DNA from: Epiperipatus broadwayi
Lineage: Eukaryota > Onychophora > Udeonychophora > Euonychophora > Peripatidae
Direction: 5' to 3'
Assembly: GCA_028023455.1 (NCBI GenBank)
Contig: JAQFVV010001047.1
Coordinates: 59,841-123,840, forward strand
DNA: 64,000 nt
This document shows positions 37,640 through 48,757 of the stretch, piece by piece. The notes below the pieces were generated by a model. The model ran no database searches. It was not told where the DNA came from and was given only the letters and a program-made list of their open reading frames with translations. The first letter of the stretch is position 1; every line of letters begins with the position of its first letter. The position numbers and the translations under genes were made by a program.

Positions 37640-38760
37640 TTAGAAAAACAATGTTTGTAACATTATTGTTGTTGTTTTTTTTTTAATTCTATTTTTTTAT
37701 CAATACATCTGTTTCAAATTCACATACATACTCAAAATCAATAAATTATTGTGAATTATTTTATTAAAATAACAAAATTTATTGATTGACTATTAATGCT
37801 GAAAAAAAAAAAACAAAACATGAATAGTTTATATATATATTGCTTATATATCTATATTGTTTGTTTTTTTTAAATAAAAGTTTGCAGTCATTATGCAATT
37901 ATTAGAAGTTTTAAATGATTTAGCTCAGTTCTAAAACAATAAGTTAATTTATATAAAACAATAGCAGTCATATTTTAAGATAGATATTGTAATTTGATAA
38001 TAAAGAAAAAAAATGTAGGTAAATGTCTTTTGAAAAGTTTATTTAGGATCAATTATACTGTTTCACTATTATTCTTACCATTTAATCTATTGCCATAACA
38101 CATGCTATACTGACGTATTATGCATTTGGATGAACATACAATTTTCACAATGGCTTTAGTTTATATGATACAAAAAAAAAAAAATACTATCTGTTCTATA
38201 AAAATAACTTACCATAAAAAAACAATAAAGCTTAGAAAATGTAATCATTATCATAAAATAAAATATAAAAAATTTATATAAGATATAAAAAAAATTTATA
38301 AACACTTTAAACATTTTAAAATTTATTCAGAAATTGTAAATTTTGGTATGTAAGTTTTAAAATAAAACTTTTTGTTAGTATGTTAAATTACATAAAATTG
38401 TGATTAAAATAACATATAATACTATTTACTGATTATAATTCTGGCATCTCCTTCATAAAAATTCAAATGTCTTGTTACGTTAATTTTTAATCTGAGATAT
38501 ATTAGTGAAAACATCTATTTAGGGGGGAGAGGTTCTTTATTAATAAAATACCCATACTTAAGCATTTGGGTTGAAAGAATATGTGGATTCATTCTATTCT
38601 TTCGCAAAGACTTTATCTTGGGTTGGAAATGAAAGTATTCATTTATTATTAACATTCATAAAAAAGTGCATGTACATTAGCTTGAAATGCTGATCTTTAG
38701 TTTATTATTATTAGAATATGTAATAGCTTGTTTTCAAATATTTATTTAATAATAACACTG
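37640..38760. repeat. Old direct duplication pair, member 2
   Basis: Counterpart of 33,460-34,200; it is longer because of extra sequence around 38,520-38,700. The 36,841-37,640 flank is A/T-rich and otherwise featureless. Confidence 0.6.
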
Positions 38761-38892
38761 ATATATTATAGTGTTTGTCTGAAGGTTTGTGATGATGGTG
38801 TTTTAGCTGTATTTTTATATTGGACTATTTCCATCATCTAATATGTGTGTTGAATGTCTTTAGAAAAGTTTAATTTTTAGTTAAATATTCCA

Positions 38893-39173
38893 ATGCATTC
38901 AACTGTTAGTAATATCACAGCAAACAGGTTAGTATATGCACCAACTGTTAGTAATATCACAGCAAACAGGTTAGTATATGCATTAACTGTTAGTAATATC
39001 ACAGCAAACAGGTTAGTATATACACAATGTTTTGAGAGGTATTTTTCTCCCCTCTTCTTCAGGTGTTGCTGGCCTGACCAGTGACAGCACTAGCATGGGA
39101 TTCGAACCTGGACCCTTAGAATCTTGATAATTGAATCTTAAGGTAACGCTCTAACCAACTGAGCCATCCTGCC
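38893..39173 (-). mobile_element. tRNA-headed SINE with tandem 3' tail
   Basis: On the minus strand the head starts at 39,173 with GGCAGGATGGCTCAGTTGG. This contains a good A box (TGGCTCAGTTGG), and a perfect B box follows (GGTTCGAATCC, at about 39,097-39,110). The 3' acceptor half does not pair, so it is tRNA-derived rather than a tRNA. A body with GGCCAGCAACACCTGAAGAAG and ...CTCAAAACATTGT follows, then three 42-bp tail units. CCTGAAGAAG..AAACATTGT cores occur in several invertebrate SINE families. I cannot name the family. Confidence 0.8.
38901..39025. repeat. 42-bp minisatellite, three units
   Basis: Units start at 38,901, 38,943 and 38,985 with AACTGTTAGTAATATCACAG and are nearly identical. 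They form the 3' tail of the SINE at 38,893-39,173. Confidence 0.95.
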
Positions 39174-39299
39174 AAAGGTAACAGTATGTAGTAATTTCAT
39201 TTACTTATCTATGAGGTTCCTCCTGATTTCTCCACTTTTTCCTCAGAACAAAGTTGATTAGTGGTTTCCATACATCATGTATTAAAACAAATATAATAA

Positions 39300-39560
39300 A
39301 TGCTAGTTGTAACCTATATATAGGTGCAGGAGTTGCTGTGTGTATCTGTTCATACCTGCTAAAGGGGTCAAAAGCAATATTCTCTCTGGGTTTGAATATT
39401 AGGGCATAACGGAATTAAAAAGGGGGAAGTGGATGAACTAACCTAAATTGCATTTAATATTATTAAATAGGGATAGAGTTAGTCAATTAAAGGGTATGCA
39501 ATCATTGGTTAAGCATTTCATCAGGTTCTCATTAGCACTCTATCAGATGACCCACAGTCT
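39300..39560 (+). repeat. Possible degenerate tRNA-derived repeat
   Basis: An A-box-like GGTGCAGGAGTTGCTGTGTG is followed by a B-box-like GGGTTTGAATATT about 65 bp later. The segment GGGCATA.CGGAATT.AAA..GGG, then GATGAACTAA, also occurs near 63,850-63,895, so it is a repeat. Degeneration makes the class uncertain. Confidence 0.4.
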
Positions 39561-39710
39561 GAACAGTTGGATGCAACTTTTTTCCTTTCTAAGCCTGGTA
39601 GGTCTCTGCAGATTGTTTCATTAGGGATAATAAATTAGAGCATATTAACTTATCCCCACACCATATTGCTACATCTGCATAGTAGTACAGTCTGCAAGTT
39701 AGTTGACCAT

Positions 39711-39911
39711 CCATTACATCTGGTGCACCATCATCGGGCTTGGTTAGTTTATGACTGTTGATGAAGAGTACTGCCCATTATACTGGTATTAGCAATGTTT
39801 GGGATTAGTTATAATCATTCCATCCCTTTTATCTGGCGTCATCAACTTTTGGGGCTAGTGGTCATCATTCTGTCCGTTATATCTGGCACTAGCAACGTTT
39901 GGGGCTCGATA
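39711..39911. repeat. Degenerate minisatellite of about 50 bp, downstream of the PLE 3' end
   Basis: Units beginning CC(A/G/T)TTATA(T)CTGG lie at about 39,775, 39,824 and 39,874, each followed by ..(T)AGCAA.(T/G)TT.GG(G)(A/C)T(T/C/A)GT..TCATTC. A more diverged related unit starts at 39,711. The array directly abuts the PLE fragment, so it may be a 3' UTR tandem array of that element. Confidence 0.6.
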
Positions 39912-40019
39912 GATAGGTGTATCATCACATAAATACTTTGTGTAAGTTGGTCATACATTGTCATCGAATCAGCTGATTGTTGAATCTGATCAATATATCC
40001 AAGTGAATCGTTCCGTCCA

Positions 40020-40940
40020 TTATAGTATAGTCACACTAGGTTGGCTAATGGGATTTTTTGCCATTGTCATGTGAGCAGTTTCTTTAAATTTTCTTCTTTG
40101 TACCTTTTCTTCTTTGTCCAATATTTTTGTATTTTCCCAATTGAACATATGTTCATTGGTCCATACATGATCTGCTACCTTAGACACATCTGTTTTTTCT
40201 CTTCTAATCATCAGTTTATATTCTTTGCAAGCGCTTTTGAATGGGACGGCTGGTTTCACCAATATATGTTCTTCCACAATCACCTGGTATTTCATAGATG
40301 CAGTTTTTTCTTGCAGCATTTCAAGTTTAGGCTTTGTAGATGTTAGAATTCCTTGTAGTGTGGTATGGTTCTGGAAAGCTGTTCTGATGTTATACTGATT
40401 GCAGATTTTCCTTAATTTGTCTGCTATTTTTGGAATGTATGGATACACTACAGTACCAATAATTGTCTTTTCTGTTGATGGTTCTTTTTGTTGCCTATTT
40501 AATGTTTTCTCAATAACAGCTGATGGATAACCATTTTTCTTAAGAGTTTGATCTATATAGATCTTTTCTTTTTCCAAATCACCAGTTTCTGAACAAACTT
40601 CTTTTGCTCTCTTCCACAGTGATAGTATAACTCCATGTTTTGTGTTTCTGGTGTGATTAGATGTATAGGCTAGGTATTTTCCTGTATGTGTAGGTTTTCG
40701 GTAAACTGTAGTTTTGATTTTGCCATGAGGCAGTCTTGTCACAAGAACATCTAAGAATGCCAATTTTTGTTCTTGTTCTGGTTCTATTGTGAATTTAATT
40801 GAAGGGGATATGTTGTTGATGTGTGTCCAGAAAGTGTATAGTCCAATATAAAAATACAGCTGATATATTATAGTTTGAAAAAACAAATATGCATTATTAA
40901 CTGCATTTAGGCAATTTATACACTTATTCTCCAACATATA
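40020..40940 (-). pseudogene. 5'-truncated Penelope-like retroelement ORF (RT end plus GIY-YIG endonuclease)
   Basis: PLEs move by target-primed reverse transcription, using a reverse transcriptase fused to a GIY-YIG nuclease. This 305-codon minus-strand frame keeps the end of the RT/thumb (residues about 38-90, with INNISPSIKFTIE, LAFLDVLV and VYRKPTHTGKYL). The linker follows (about 155-190), then the C-terminal part of the nuclease (about 240-300, DHVWTNEHMFNW). The catalytic start of the nuclease is not in this frame: CGRTYIGETSRP is encoded in another frame at about 40,217-40,305, so paired frameshifts have displaced it. RT palm motifs are absent (5' truncation). The first 30 residues do not align with the family. 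The element is dead. Confidence 0.85.
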
Positions 40941-43645
40941 TATTCACAAGCACACACAGACTTAAGTAGATTGGACTTCCAATAACTCAAAGTACAGTTT
41001 CATTATCCAAGACTCATCTCAAATCAAGATTCCCTTCTTGGTTATCCAAAGACTCTACAAATCAAAAATGATATAATCCAAACATATTTCTTTTCCCAGA
41101 TCCAACAATAAAGCTAGCTGTGTTTGATCTTCCTAGACACATGTGGAATCCCATCAACAAGATTCAGGATAAACTATTGACATTGTGCTCATCTTGTTAA
41201 TAAATGAAATTTTATCAGACACTGATCTATCTAAATGTGGGCAAACAAGCTACAAACCAAATAGTTAACAACTGCCAAACATATGACTATAGTGGCAGAA
41301 ATTAAGCATTTAATAAAGCTACTGGCGATTCTATCTCCTAGTTGGAATCTCTACAGTTTCATTTATAATATTTTATCAATAGTTAAATTATGGAAATGAA
41401 TAGATTACACAGCTGCTATATGGTGGTATTAAAGGAGGAAATATCATTGAAGATGAAAAATGTGAGGCATTTGAATTAAAAACTGGTGCTAGACAAGAAT
41501 TTTTGAATTAATTCAATTATTGTTATTACAATTTATGATAGTAGTTTTTGAAAAATTAATCTGTGATTTCATGAAATAAATATCAAAGTACAAAATATGC
41601 TTGATGGAGTCTTTAATTTGAATCAAATAAAAATACTAAGATGTTAATTGTATTATTCTTGTTATTTAAAAATAATCTACAGAATCATTTTAATGCTTTG
41701 AATCCAATATAAAAAAAAATCAGATGCTTTGTCAGTCAATTATGAGAGAAAAATCTTCAAATTTCAGTTTAGAATTTCTGGTAAAAAAATATAGAGTTGA
41801 AGTGAAATGTAATTCCAAAACTCTAATTAGCAGCTACAGAATTAGACAAATTAAAAGGTTAACTATTGCAATTAAATTAATTATTCTTCAAATTTTATTG
41901 AAAGGAAGTGAAACATAAATACTCTATTGACATAACATAAGGAGAATGGAAAAAATTCATTTATGAATGCTCTATAATATTGTAATAATATATAGACAAA
42001 ATTATAATACAATATCCTTGAGCTTGTTGGGTATGTAGAGTATTAAATTCATTATTAAAGAAAGATGTCATTATTATTAAATAGAGTGTGCAAAATGACT
42101 AAGAGTACGAAACTTCTTTATGCTATAAAGATTATCTCAAATATACTCAAAATAAATAAAATATCAAATGATTTCATTAGGAAGTTGTGTTTGTGGACAG
42201 AATAAATGAAAAGCTAAATTTAATCAGCTGTTGGAGTTTTCTCAGAAAAAAAAAAACCCCTACAAAAGAAAGCAGTACAGGATTATCTTTATTTTTTTGT
42301 TCTATATCTGTCTCTCAAATTTTTCTTTTTTCCAGGAGTTAAAATATTCATACTTAATTATTATGAGTGCTGTTAATGGTAACAAGTCTAATAATTTAAA
42401 TTTAGGATTATGTCTACCAATAGGAACAAATTCAATTATTACATATCACATTTAAATATATATATATCTATACCTCATTTAGTGATTGTCTTTTATGTGA
42501 GGATTCACAATAGCGATCATCATCAAAAAAAATTTTTGGTAGCCATTTAGTAATACTGATAATATCATAAGATAGTTATTAATGCTGTCATCTAAAAGCA
42601 AAATTGTACTTTCATGCTAAAACTGTGCAGTACAAAGTTTATTCATAATACACAATACAGTACACATTATTAGTGCTGTATAAAATATTTTAATTATAAA
42701 CTTAAAACATGATTAATGAATGTACAGAGCAGTATTTTAATTTTCATCCAGCATCTTTGCAAAACAATCAGTTCTTCATTAATGACATATACAAAGTAAA
42801 GATGTTCATTGTTAATGATTACAAAGCCTCCCCCCCCCCCCAAGTATTTCATTCAGTATAATAAATAATAAAATCATATTTTTAATAACATACGACAACC
42901 AAATATATTAACAAGTACTTATTACATTCCTATAGAAGTATAAACAGTTAACAACATTAATACATATTAAATTTTAAAATGTGTATATTAGTTTAAAAAA
43001 ACTATACATTCTATTTACTCACTTTTATGGATTAAAATTTTTACTAACAGTTTTTTGCTTATGCCAAAATTTACGATCATGGTATTATAATTTAGTTATT
43101 GTAATTGTTATTTTGAAAAAAAAAAAAAATGATTTCAAAATAATGAACTTCGTATGATCAAAAATTACTGAATCTAAATTAAAATAACACAATCTATTTG
43201 CTCAATATTTAAACATCTAGTAATGTTACTGCACATGTATAAAAATGTAGAAATGAAAATTTTATTCCGCATAAAATTATTAATGTAAATGTACTTTCGG
43301 TTTTAAAATACATGAGCAAAATTACATACAAATAAGCTGAAAAAGATTCATATCTTTAATAATTATTTAAATAGTTTGTATCTCTACCTTCCTCTGCACT
43401 AATCGAAAAAAATTTAAGTCATTTCAAAGAAAATGTCTCCAGAACTTAATAAAATGTGACATCACATGACAAAAAAAAATGCCATACTTGCATATTTATA
43501 TGGTAAGCACCATCTATTTAGATCTGTGTTGCACATATTGTAAAAAAAAAAAAAAAATCTTAAATATTGATTACAATATGCAAACACAAAAGGAATTAGA
43601 TACATTTTTTTTTTTAATTTGTGAGAACTTTTTTTTTTTTTAAGT
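40941..43645. other. A/T-rich non-coding sequence
   Basis: No gene recognised. Frames at 41,724-41,918 and 42,231-42,455 lack domains. A poly-C run lies near 42,829-42,841. Confidence 0.45.
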
Positions 43646-43651
43646 GTCATA

Positions 43652-43734
43652 GCATCGGTCGGGACGCGAACCCGCAACCCGGGCAACTGCCTGCAAGTGC
43701 AAGGCAGTCGCGCTGACCTCTCGACCACCAATGC
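43652..43734 (-). pseudogene. tRNA-like retrosequence with poly(A) tail
   Basis: On the minus strand it begins GCATTGGTGGTCGAGAGG and ends CCGACCGATGC, and the seven-base acceptor stem pairs fully. The D-arm and a B box (GGTTCGCGTCC) are present. The anticodon/variable region is enlarged by a small duplication (CCCGGGTTGCGGGTTCG), giving 83 bases and an oversized anticodon loop. A poly(A) tract follows about 10 bases downstream on the transcript strand. It resembles a Gly-type tRNA turned into a short SINE or retropseudogene. Confidence 0.75.
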
Positions 43735-43868
43735 AAGTTAACTTTTTGATAATATACACAATATGCTAATTTTGCTACTTTTACAATAAGGATAAATAAT
43801 AAGTTTTTATGATCAATTAAATAAGTTGTTATTACACAGTTTTTTTTTTTTTTTGTAAATTCTAAATA

Positions 43869-44810
43869 AACCTGGGTCTCTTATTACTCGGATTTATTTA
43901 ACGTGATTTTGAAGTTATGCGATTCACGTTTCTCCGAAAGTCGAACTCCGATAATGCGCTATTACTTTAAATAATAAATTTTGCGCACTTACGTCATATG
44001 AAAGTAATAGCACATTATTGGAATTTGACTTTCATCTTAGTAATTTCAATATTTTCAGTGCTTTATAATAGTAAGATTTTATGCAATAATGAAATTAAAA
44101 TCATGATTTCCACATTTAATGTATACACACATTAAATTTTACAAGATTATAATGTAAATTTGTTCAAACATTGTGCGTGTTAAATTTGCATTTTAAATCA
44201 CATTCTGTTTTTGCTTTTTAAAAAAGAACGTCATCAATTATTAATCATTTAGTGTCCGCAAGTTTATTTTTAAAAGGTGAGTAATAGCAGTGGGCACAAT
44301 TAAAATTGAAAATTAAAAAATTAAAGACAAAAATAAGAATTTAATTTTTAGTTGTTAGATTAATTACTAATTATGTTGTCACAAGAAAACCATTAACACA
44401 ACGTGAGTGACGTTGGTGCTAGTTGTATTTCCTCTTGTGAAGAATCTGATTTTTTACCAGTTTGCAAACGAACCTGTTTATTGGCAAATAGCGATAATAA
44501 TTAAAATGTGTATAAAAAAATGTAAATTACTGTAAATTATGCATAAAAATATATTGTTTGAATAAAATTTAATATTATAGTTAAAAAAAGTTTGTCTTGT
44601 ATCAATTTTTTATTAGTCATATTTTATTTCCTTATTTTTTTTTGCGCGAATTAAAGTAATTTTACGTTGGTGCTTTGCTTTTACGCAATTTTTGAAAAAT
44701 CATAGTCCATATCCCTCCTTTTTCAAGGTAAGTTACGTCTATTTTTGCGTGATTTCATTTGCACGTGTTTTCTGAGGAACCTATCTATCGTGTAAAACGA
44801 GACCCAGGTG
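43869..44810 (-). mobile_element. TA-flanked MITE, family 'CACCTGGGTCTC', copy 2 (942 bp)
   Basis: Reverse-oriented relative of 16,369-17,334. The left end (AACCTGGGTCTC, first base changed) follows TA at 43,867-43,868. The right end GAGACCCAGGTG is followed by TA at 44,811-44,812. Internal blocks match throughout, such as CAAATTTAACACGC-type segments, GTTTGCAAACGAACCTGTTTA and AGGTTCCTCAGAAAACAC in complement. No transposase frame is present. Confidence 0.88.
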
Positions 44811-45051
44811 TAATTCCCTATAAGTAATATAATAGTACAAATTTGAAAAAAAGATGATTTTTTTTTCAGTATAATGAAAAATGGTTGTGTGAAAGAACAC
44901 AAAAAATTGTTTACCGCCACTTTATTTTCATTTTCTCATTCATGTTGTTCTACTTTGACAATTAAACACTTTTTTTTTTTCATGAATGATTTAAAAGTGT
45001 ATAGTTACATACATTTTCAATTAGAACCATGGCTGCAACTAATGTGACGAC

Positions 45052-45143
45052 AAAAAAATTAATAAAATCTCTCAGCTTGGAAACAAAAATGGATCACAAA
45101 AAAATTAATAAAATCTCTGAGCTTGGAAACAAAAATGGATATC
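45052..45143. repeat. 46-bp tandem duplication, two copies
   Basis: AAAAAAATTAATAAAATCTC followed by (C/G)AGCTTGGAAACAAAAATGG occurs at 45,052 and again at 45,098, with one substitution seen. Confidence 0.95.
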
Positions 45144-48125
45144 TTAAGGGAAGAAAATTGTGATCTATTTTTCTATGGGTTTATCATCATTTACCATCAC
45201 CACTATTTTGAAAAACAAAGACAAAATAGAACAAAGTGCTCAAACCACCATATGTACATTCAAATTTCCCAAAATCATGAAATTACAGCAACCTATATGA
45301 AAAAAAAAAAACTCCAAGAAGTACATCAACCTGCACTCCTCCAAAAAAAAAAAAAACCCAAATCATCTAAGAATTTAGAAGACAACAATAAACCTTAGAA
45401 TAAGCAATTTGTGATTTAGAAAACTAAATAATTAAGATTGATGAATGGATCACTGGAAAAAACTATTTTAAGATGATTTTCACACAGATTTAAGTTGTAT
45501 TATCATACATACATACACATTTTAAGTGCATACTTTCATAATACACATATTATACAAGCATATAATGTACATTAAGGGAGTTTTTAATTACTATATTGTG
45601 AGAGTACCACACGAGCCTCACCTAAAACAATTTGATTCTTTATGAATTTACCTGTGCCTATATCAAATTAACAGATATAAATAACCTACACCTATTTTAA
45701 GCTTTTCATATATCAGCTATATACATACACTAATTAAATATTAAAATAATAATTCTAAAAATGAATTATTATATTTATATGCATACATAAATAAATGTTT
45801 CCAACTAATAGTATTTTTTTTATTAACCAAAACTTGACACTGACAAAGCTTTAAGTCAACATTGCATTTTATCAGTTGAAACAAAGGAAATAAACATTTG
45901 GAGTTCATTACAAATTGTATATTGAAACAATAGAGAGCATGAGCATGATTATATGATAAGCTTTCGGAAATTAATCCAAGTATAAAAACGAATTAATATT
46001 GTTATAGTAATAATCTTCTATTTAGTTATTGAAGCAATAACTACATCGGTAAATTTAAATGTGTTCAAATTTAGAATGCATTTAAGAAAAAAAGAAGATT
46101 CACTATTTTAAAACTTTCTTCAAATAATTAATTTACTTACTTTTAATATTATAAAGAACTAAAAAAATAATCATTTAAATTGATAAGGTTATAAGAGAAA
46201 TCAACGTCTTCGAAATGAGTTTTCAATATATATGTTTAAGAAGAAAAAAATTTACAAAGATGTTCTCTGGCTAGACAATTTATACCAAGGATTTCTGCTG
46301 ATGTTTTAAACCTGAACATGTAAATTTATTCCTACTTAATGCCTAAAATATAATCATCATAATTTCCATTAAAAAAGCTGCCTTAATAATGGACTATTTT
46401 AATGAAGAAGATGTTAAATATTTTACTATGCAAATATTTAAAGAAATGAATATTTGGATGGCCTCTTTGAAGGATGATCAATGAACTTTATCTTTCAACA
46501 TTCATTGTCATTTTATTTTGTCTAAGGAGGGATATACAACCATTATTCTTTCTCATCTTAGATTACTTCATTGTGTACTTTAATAACTCTTAAACTTTAT
46601 TTCCTTTGTGAATAAATTGTATTTACATGGAAAAATTATTTCGTTTATCAAATTGATCTTAATAGGATAAATGGAGAACTGATAGGATGAACATTTTATT
46701 TTATTTATTTAATAAAATCTAGATGTTGATATTTTGATATTTGCTCTGATGAAAGCGACAGTTGACTAAGATAAAAGTTTTTAAATTATTTCAATTTGGA
46801 AGTAAGTTTTATTATATTCCAAATTAAACCTTACCTGACAATTATCATAATTTCTTTTTAATCAATAACATAATTAATATAAGAATACATTCTATTGTTA
46901 TTCTAGTGTGAATGGTTGTTATCTGGTACAAACATAGAACACACACTGAATCATTTTTAATGACACAATACGTAGATTTATAATGTATGGTGATATTATT
47001 TATTGTACACATGATTTTAAATTATATATATGTAAATAATTACATTATGGGGTGTTTTTTTTTTTTTTGGATGTTAAATAGTTTATTATTGTATCATATA
47101 TAAGCACAGATTATAATTCTAAATTTTAATATTTTTAATTATTTACTTGATAATATTTTTTTCCTATTACTGATTAAAATGTGTTAAACTTGATTTTAAA
47201 ATTAAACAGATCTCGTTTGTTTGTTTTATTTAGTCATTTTATAAAACCAATAATTATAAATATACATACTCATTCATATATATGTTGAATTAACTTAGTG
47301 ATTTAATATTTATAAAAAAATTATATATAGCTTATGCTAAATTTATCATTACTATGGGATATTTGTGGAAATGCCTGAAGAAAGTCAATTGCCATTTCTA
47401 CTCTGAGCTCAAATTCCAAGAGTAACGAGGTTATTAATAGAGGAGTGGATTGGATTATATTTTAAATCACATCATCCATGGCATTCTATAAGAAGACTGA
47501 AAGTCCGAATATAGTTAGATGCGACTTCCTCGAGTCTTGAAAAGGATCGTCCCATTATAATATATACTAAGATAATTAGTTTGTTCACAGATTATGATGC
47601 AATTTTTAGCTGGAGTAACCAGCCAATTTTTTTTCCCATAGGAAAACATTATAACTATTTGTTCTTTATGCGATATTCTTGCTTAATGATGAGTTTTGGG
47701 GAACTAACAGGATAAAGGATAATGGAATGAAATTGTCAAAGAAGATAGGTAGATAATTTTCACTTCACATTTCATTTTAGTCAATAAATACCCCCTCTCC
47801 CCTTCTGCAATGGATCAACATTTGGGAAAATTACAAACTTTATCTTACATAAACCAATTAAATACATATAAATAATCTATGATTAAATATATATATTTAT
47901 TTCAAATCTCTTGATTTTACTGGATCTTTAGATGTAGGTGAGATTTCCAAACTTTTATATTTTCTTCTTTTACTGTTATTATTTTTTTAATTAACATATC
48001 TGTTTGAATTTTATATATATAAACAAAAAACCCCATAAGATTTGAAAATTTAATAAAAAGTCCTTTACAATAATCAAAAAAGCGTCATATATAATGTGAC
48101 CTTACTTTTATAAACTTGTATTTAC
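45144..48125. other. A/T-rich non-coding sequence
   Basis: No gene recognised. The frame at 45,123-45,398 consists largely of Lys/Asn/His runs from poly-A. The patch at 47,340-47,560 is more balanced in composition but has no identifiable frame. Confidence 0.45.
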
Positions 48126-48129
48126 AAAA

Positions 48130-48757
48130 ATGTCAGAGAGTGTACCAATAGCTCAAGCAAGCTCTTAATTGATAAGTGCAGTATGAGAAAATATTTAAAA
48201 TCTCTATCCAAAACCTTCCCATCTCCAGACCAACTGGTTTCGAGCTTATGGCTCACGTCAATGGAGAGCTAGAATATTCAGACACTAGATCTAAAATATC
48301 AACTTAAAACCCAGCACTTATTTCATAGTGTATATTTAAATAGAAAATCTGAAATTTTCAGACATAAAAAATGTCTTTAAATCCAGCTATCTAACTTAAA
48401 TAGCTTTTTTGATTATTATAATTTTACCTTTAAGGCTTTGACTATGCTGAGGCTATTATAATATGGTAGATCTGAATTTAGTTCAGTCATATAGTTAGAT
48501 AACTGGATTTAAAGACATTTTCATGTCCGAAAATTTCAGAGTTTCTACTTAAATATACGAATGAAATAAGTGCTGGGTTTTGCGTTGATAGTTTAGATCT
48601 AGGGTCCGAATATTCTAGCTCCCCACTGACGTGAGCCATAAGCTCGAAACCAGTTGGTCTGGAGATGGGAAAGTTCTGGATAGAGATTTTAAATATTTTC
48701 TCATACCGCACGTATCAATTAAGAGCTTGTTTGCGCTATTGGTATGCTCTCTGTAGT
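48130..48757. repeat. Fold-back element with about 265-bp arms
   Basis: Arms 48,130-48,397 and 48,493-48,757 are reverse complements with scattered mismatches. Paired blocks include CCAACTGGTTTCGAGCTTATGG with its complement, CATCTCCAGACC with GGTCTGGAGATG, and TCTTTAAATCCAG with CTGGATTTAAAGA. A spacer of about 95 bp separates them. The minus-strand frame at 48,487-48,711 is a by-product of the repeat. This is a MITE-like or fold-back element of unknown family. Confidence 0.9.

Noticed and set aside
39300-39560. Coleoid cephalopod origin, suggested by the GGTGCAGGAGTTGCTGTGTG start
   Set aside because: The other very abundant coleoid repeats I would expect in 64 kb were not seen, and the match is short.
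45123-45398. 91-codon frame as a gene
   Set aside because: Lys/Asn runs come from poly-A tracts, and part of it is a 46-bp tandem duplication.
48487-48711. 74-codon minus-strand frame
   Set aside because: It lies wholly within the right arm of the fold-back repeat and has no domain.
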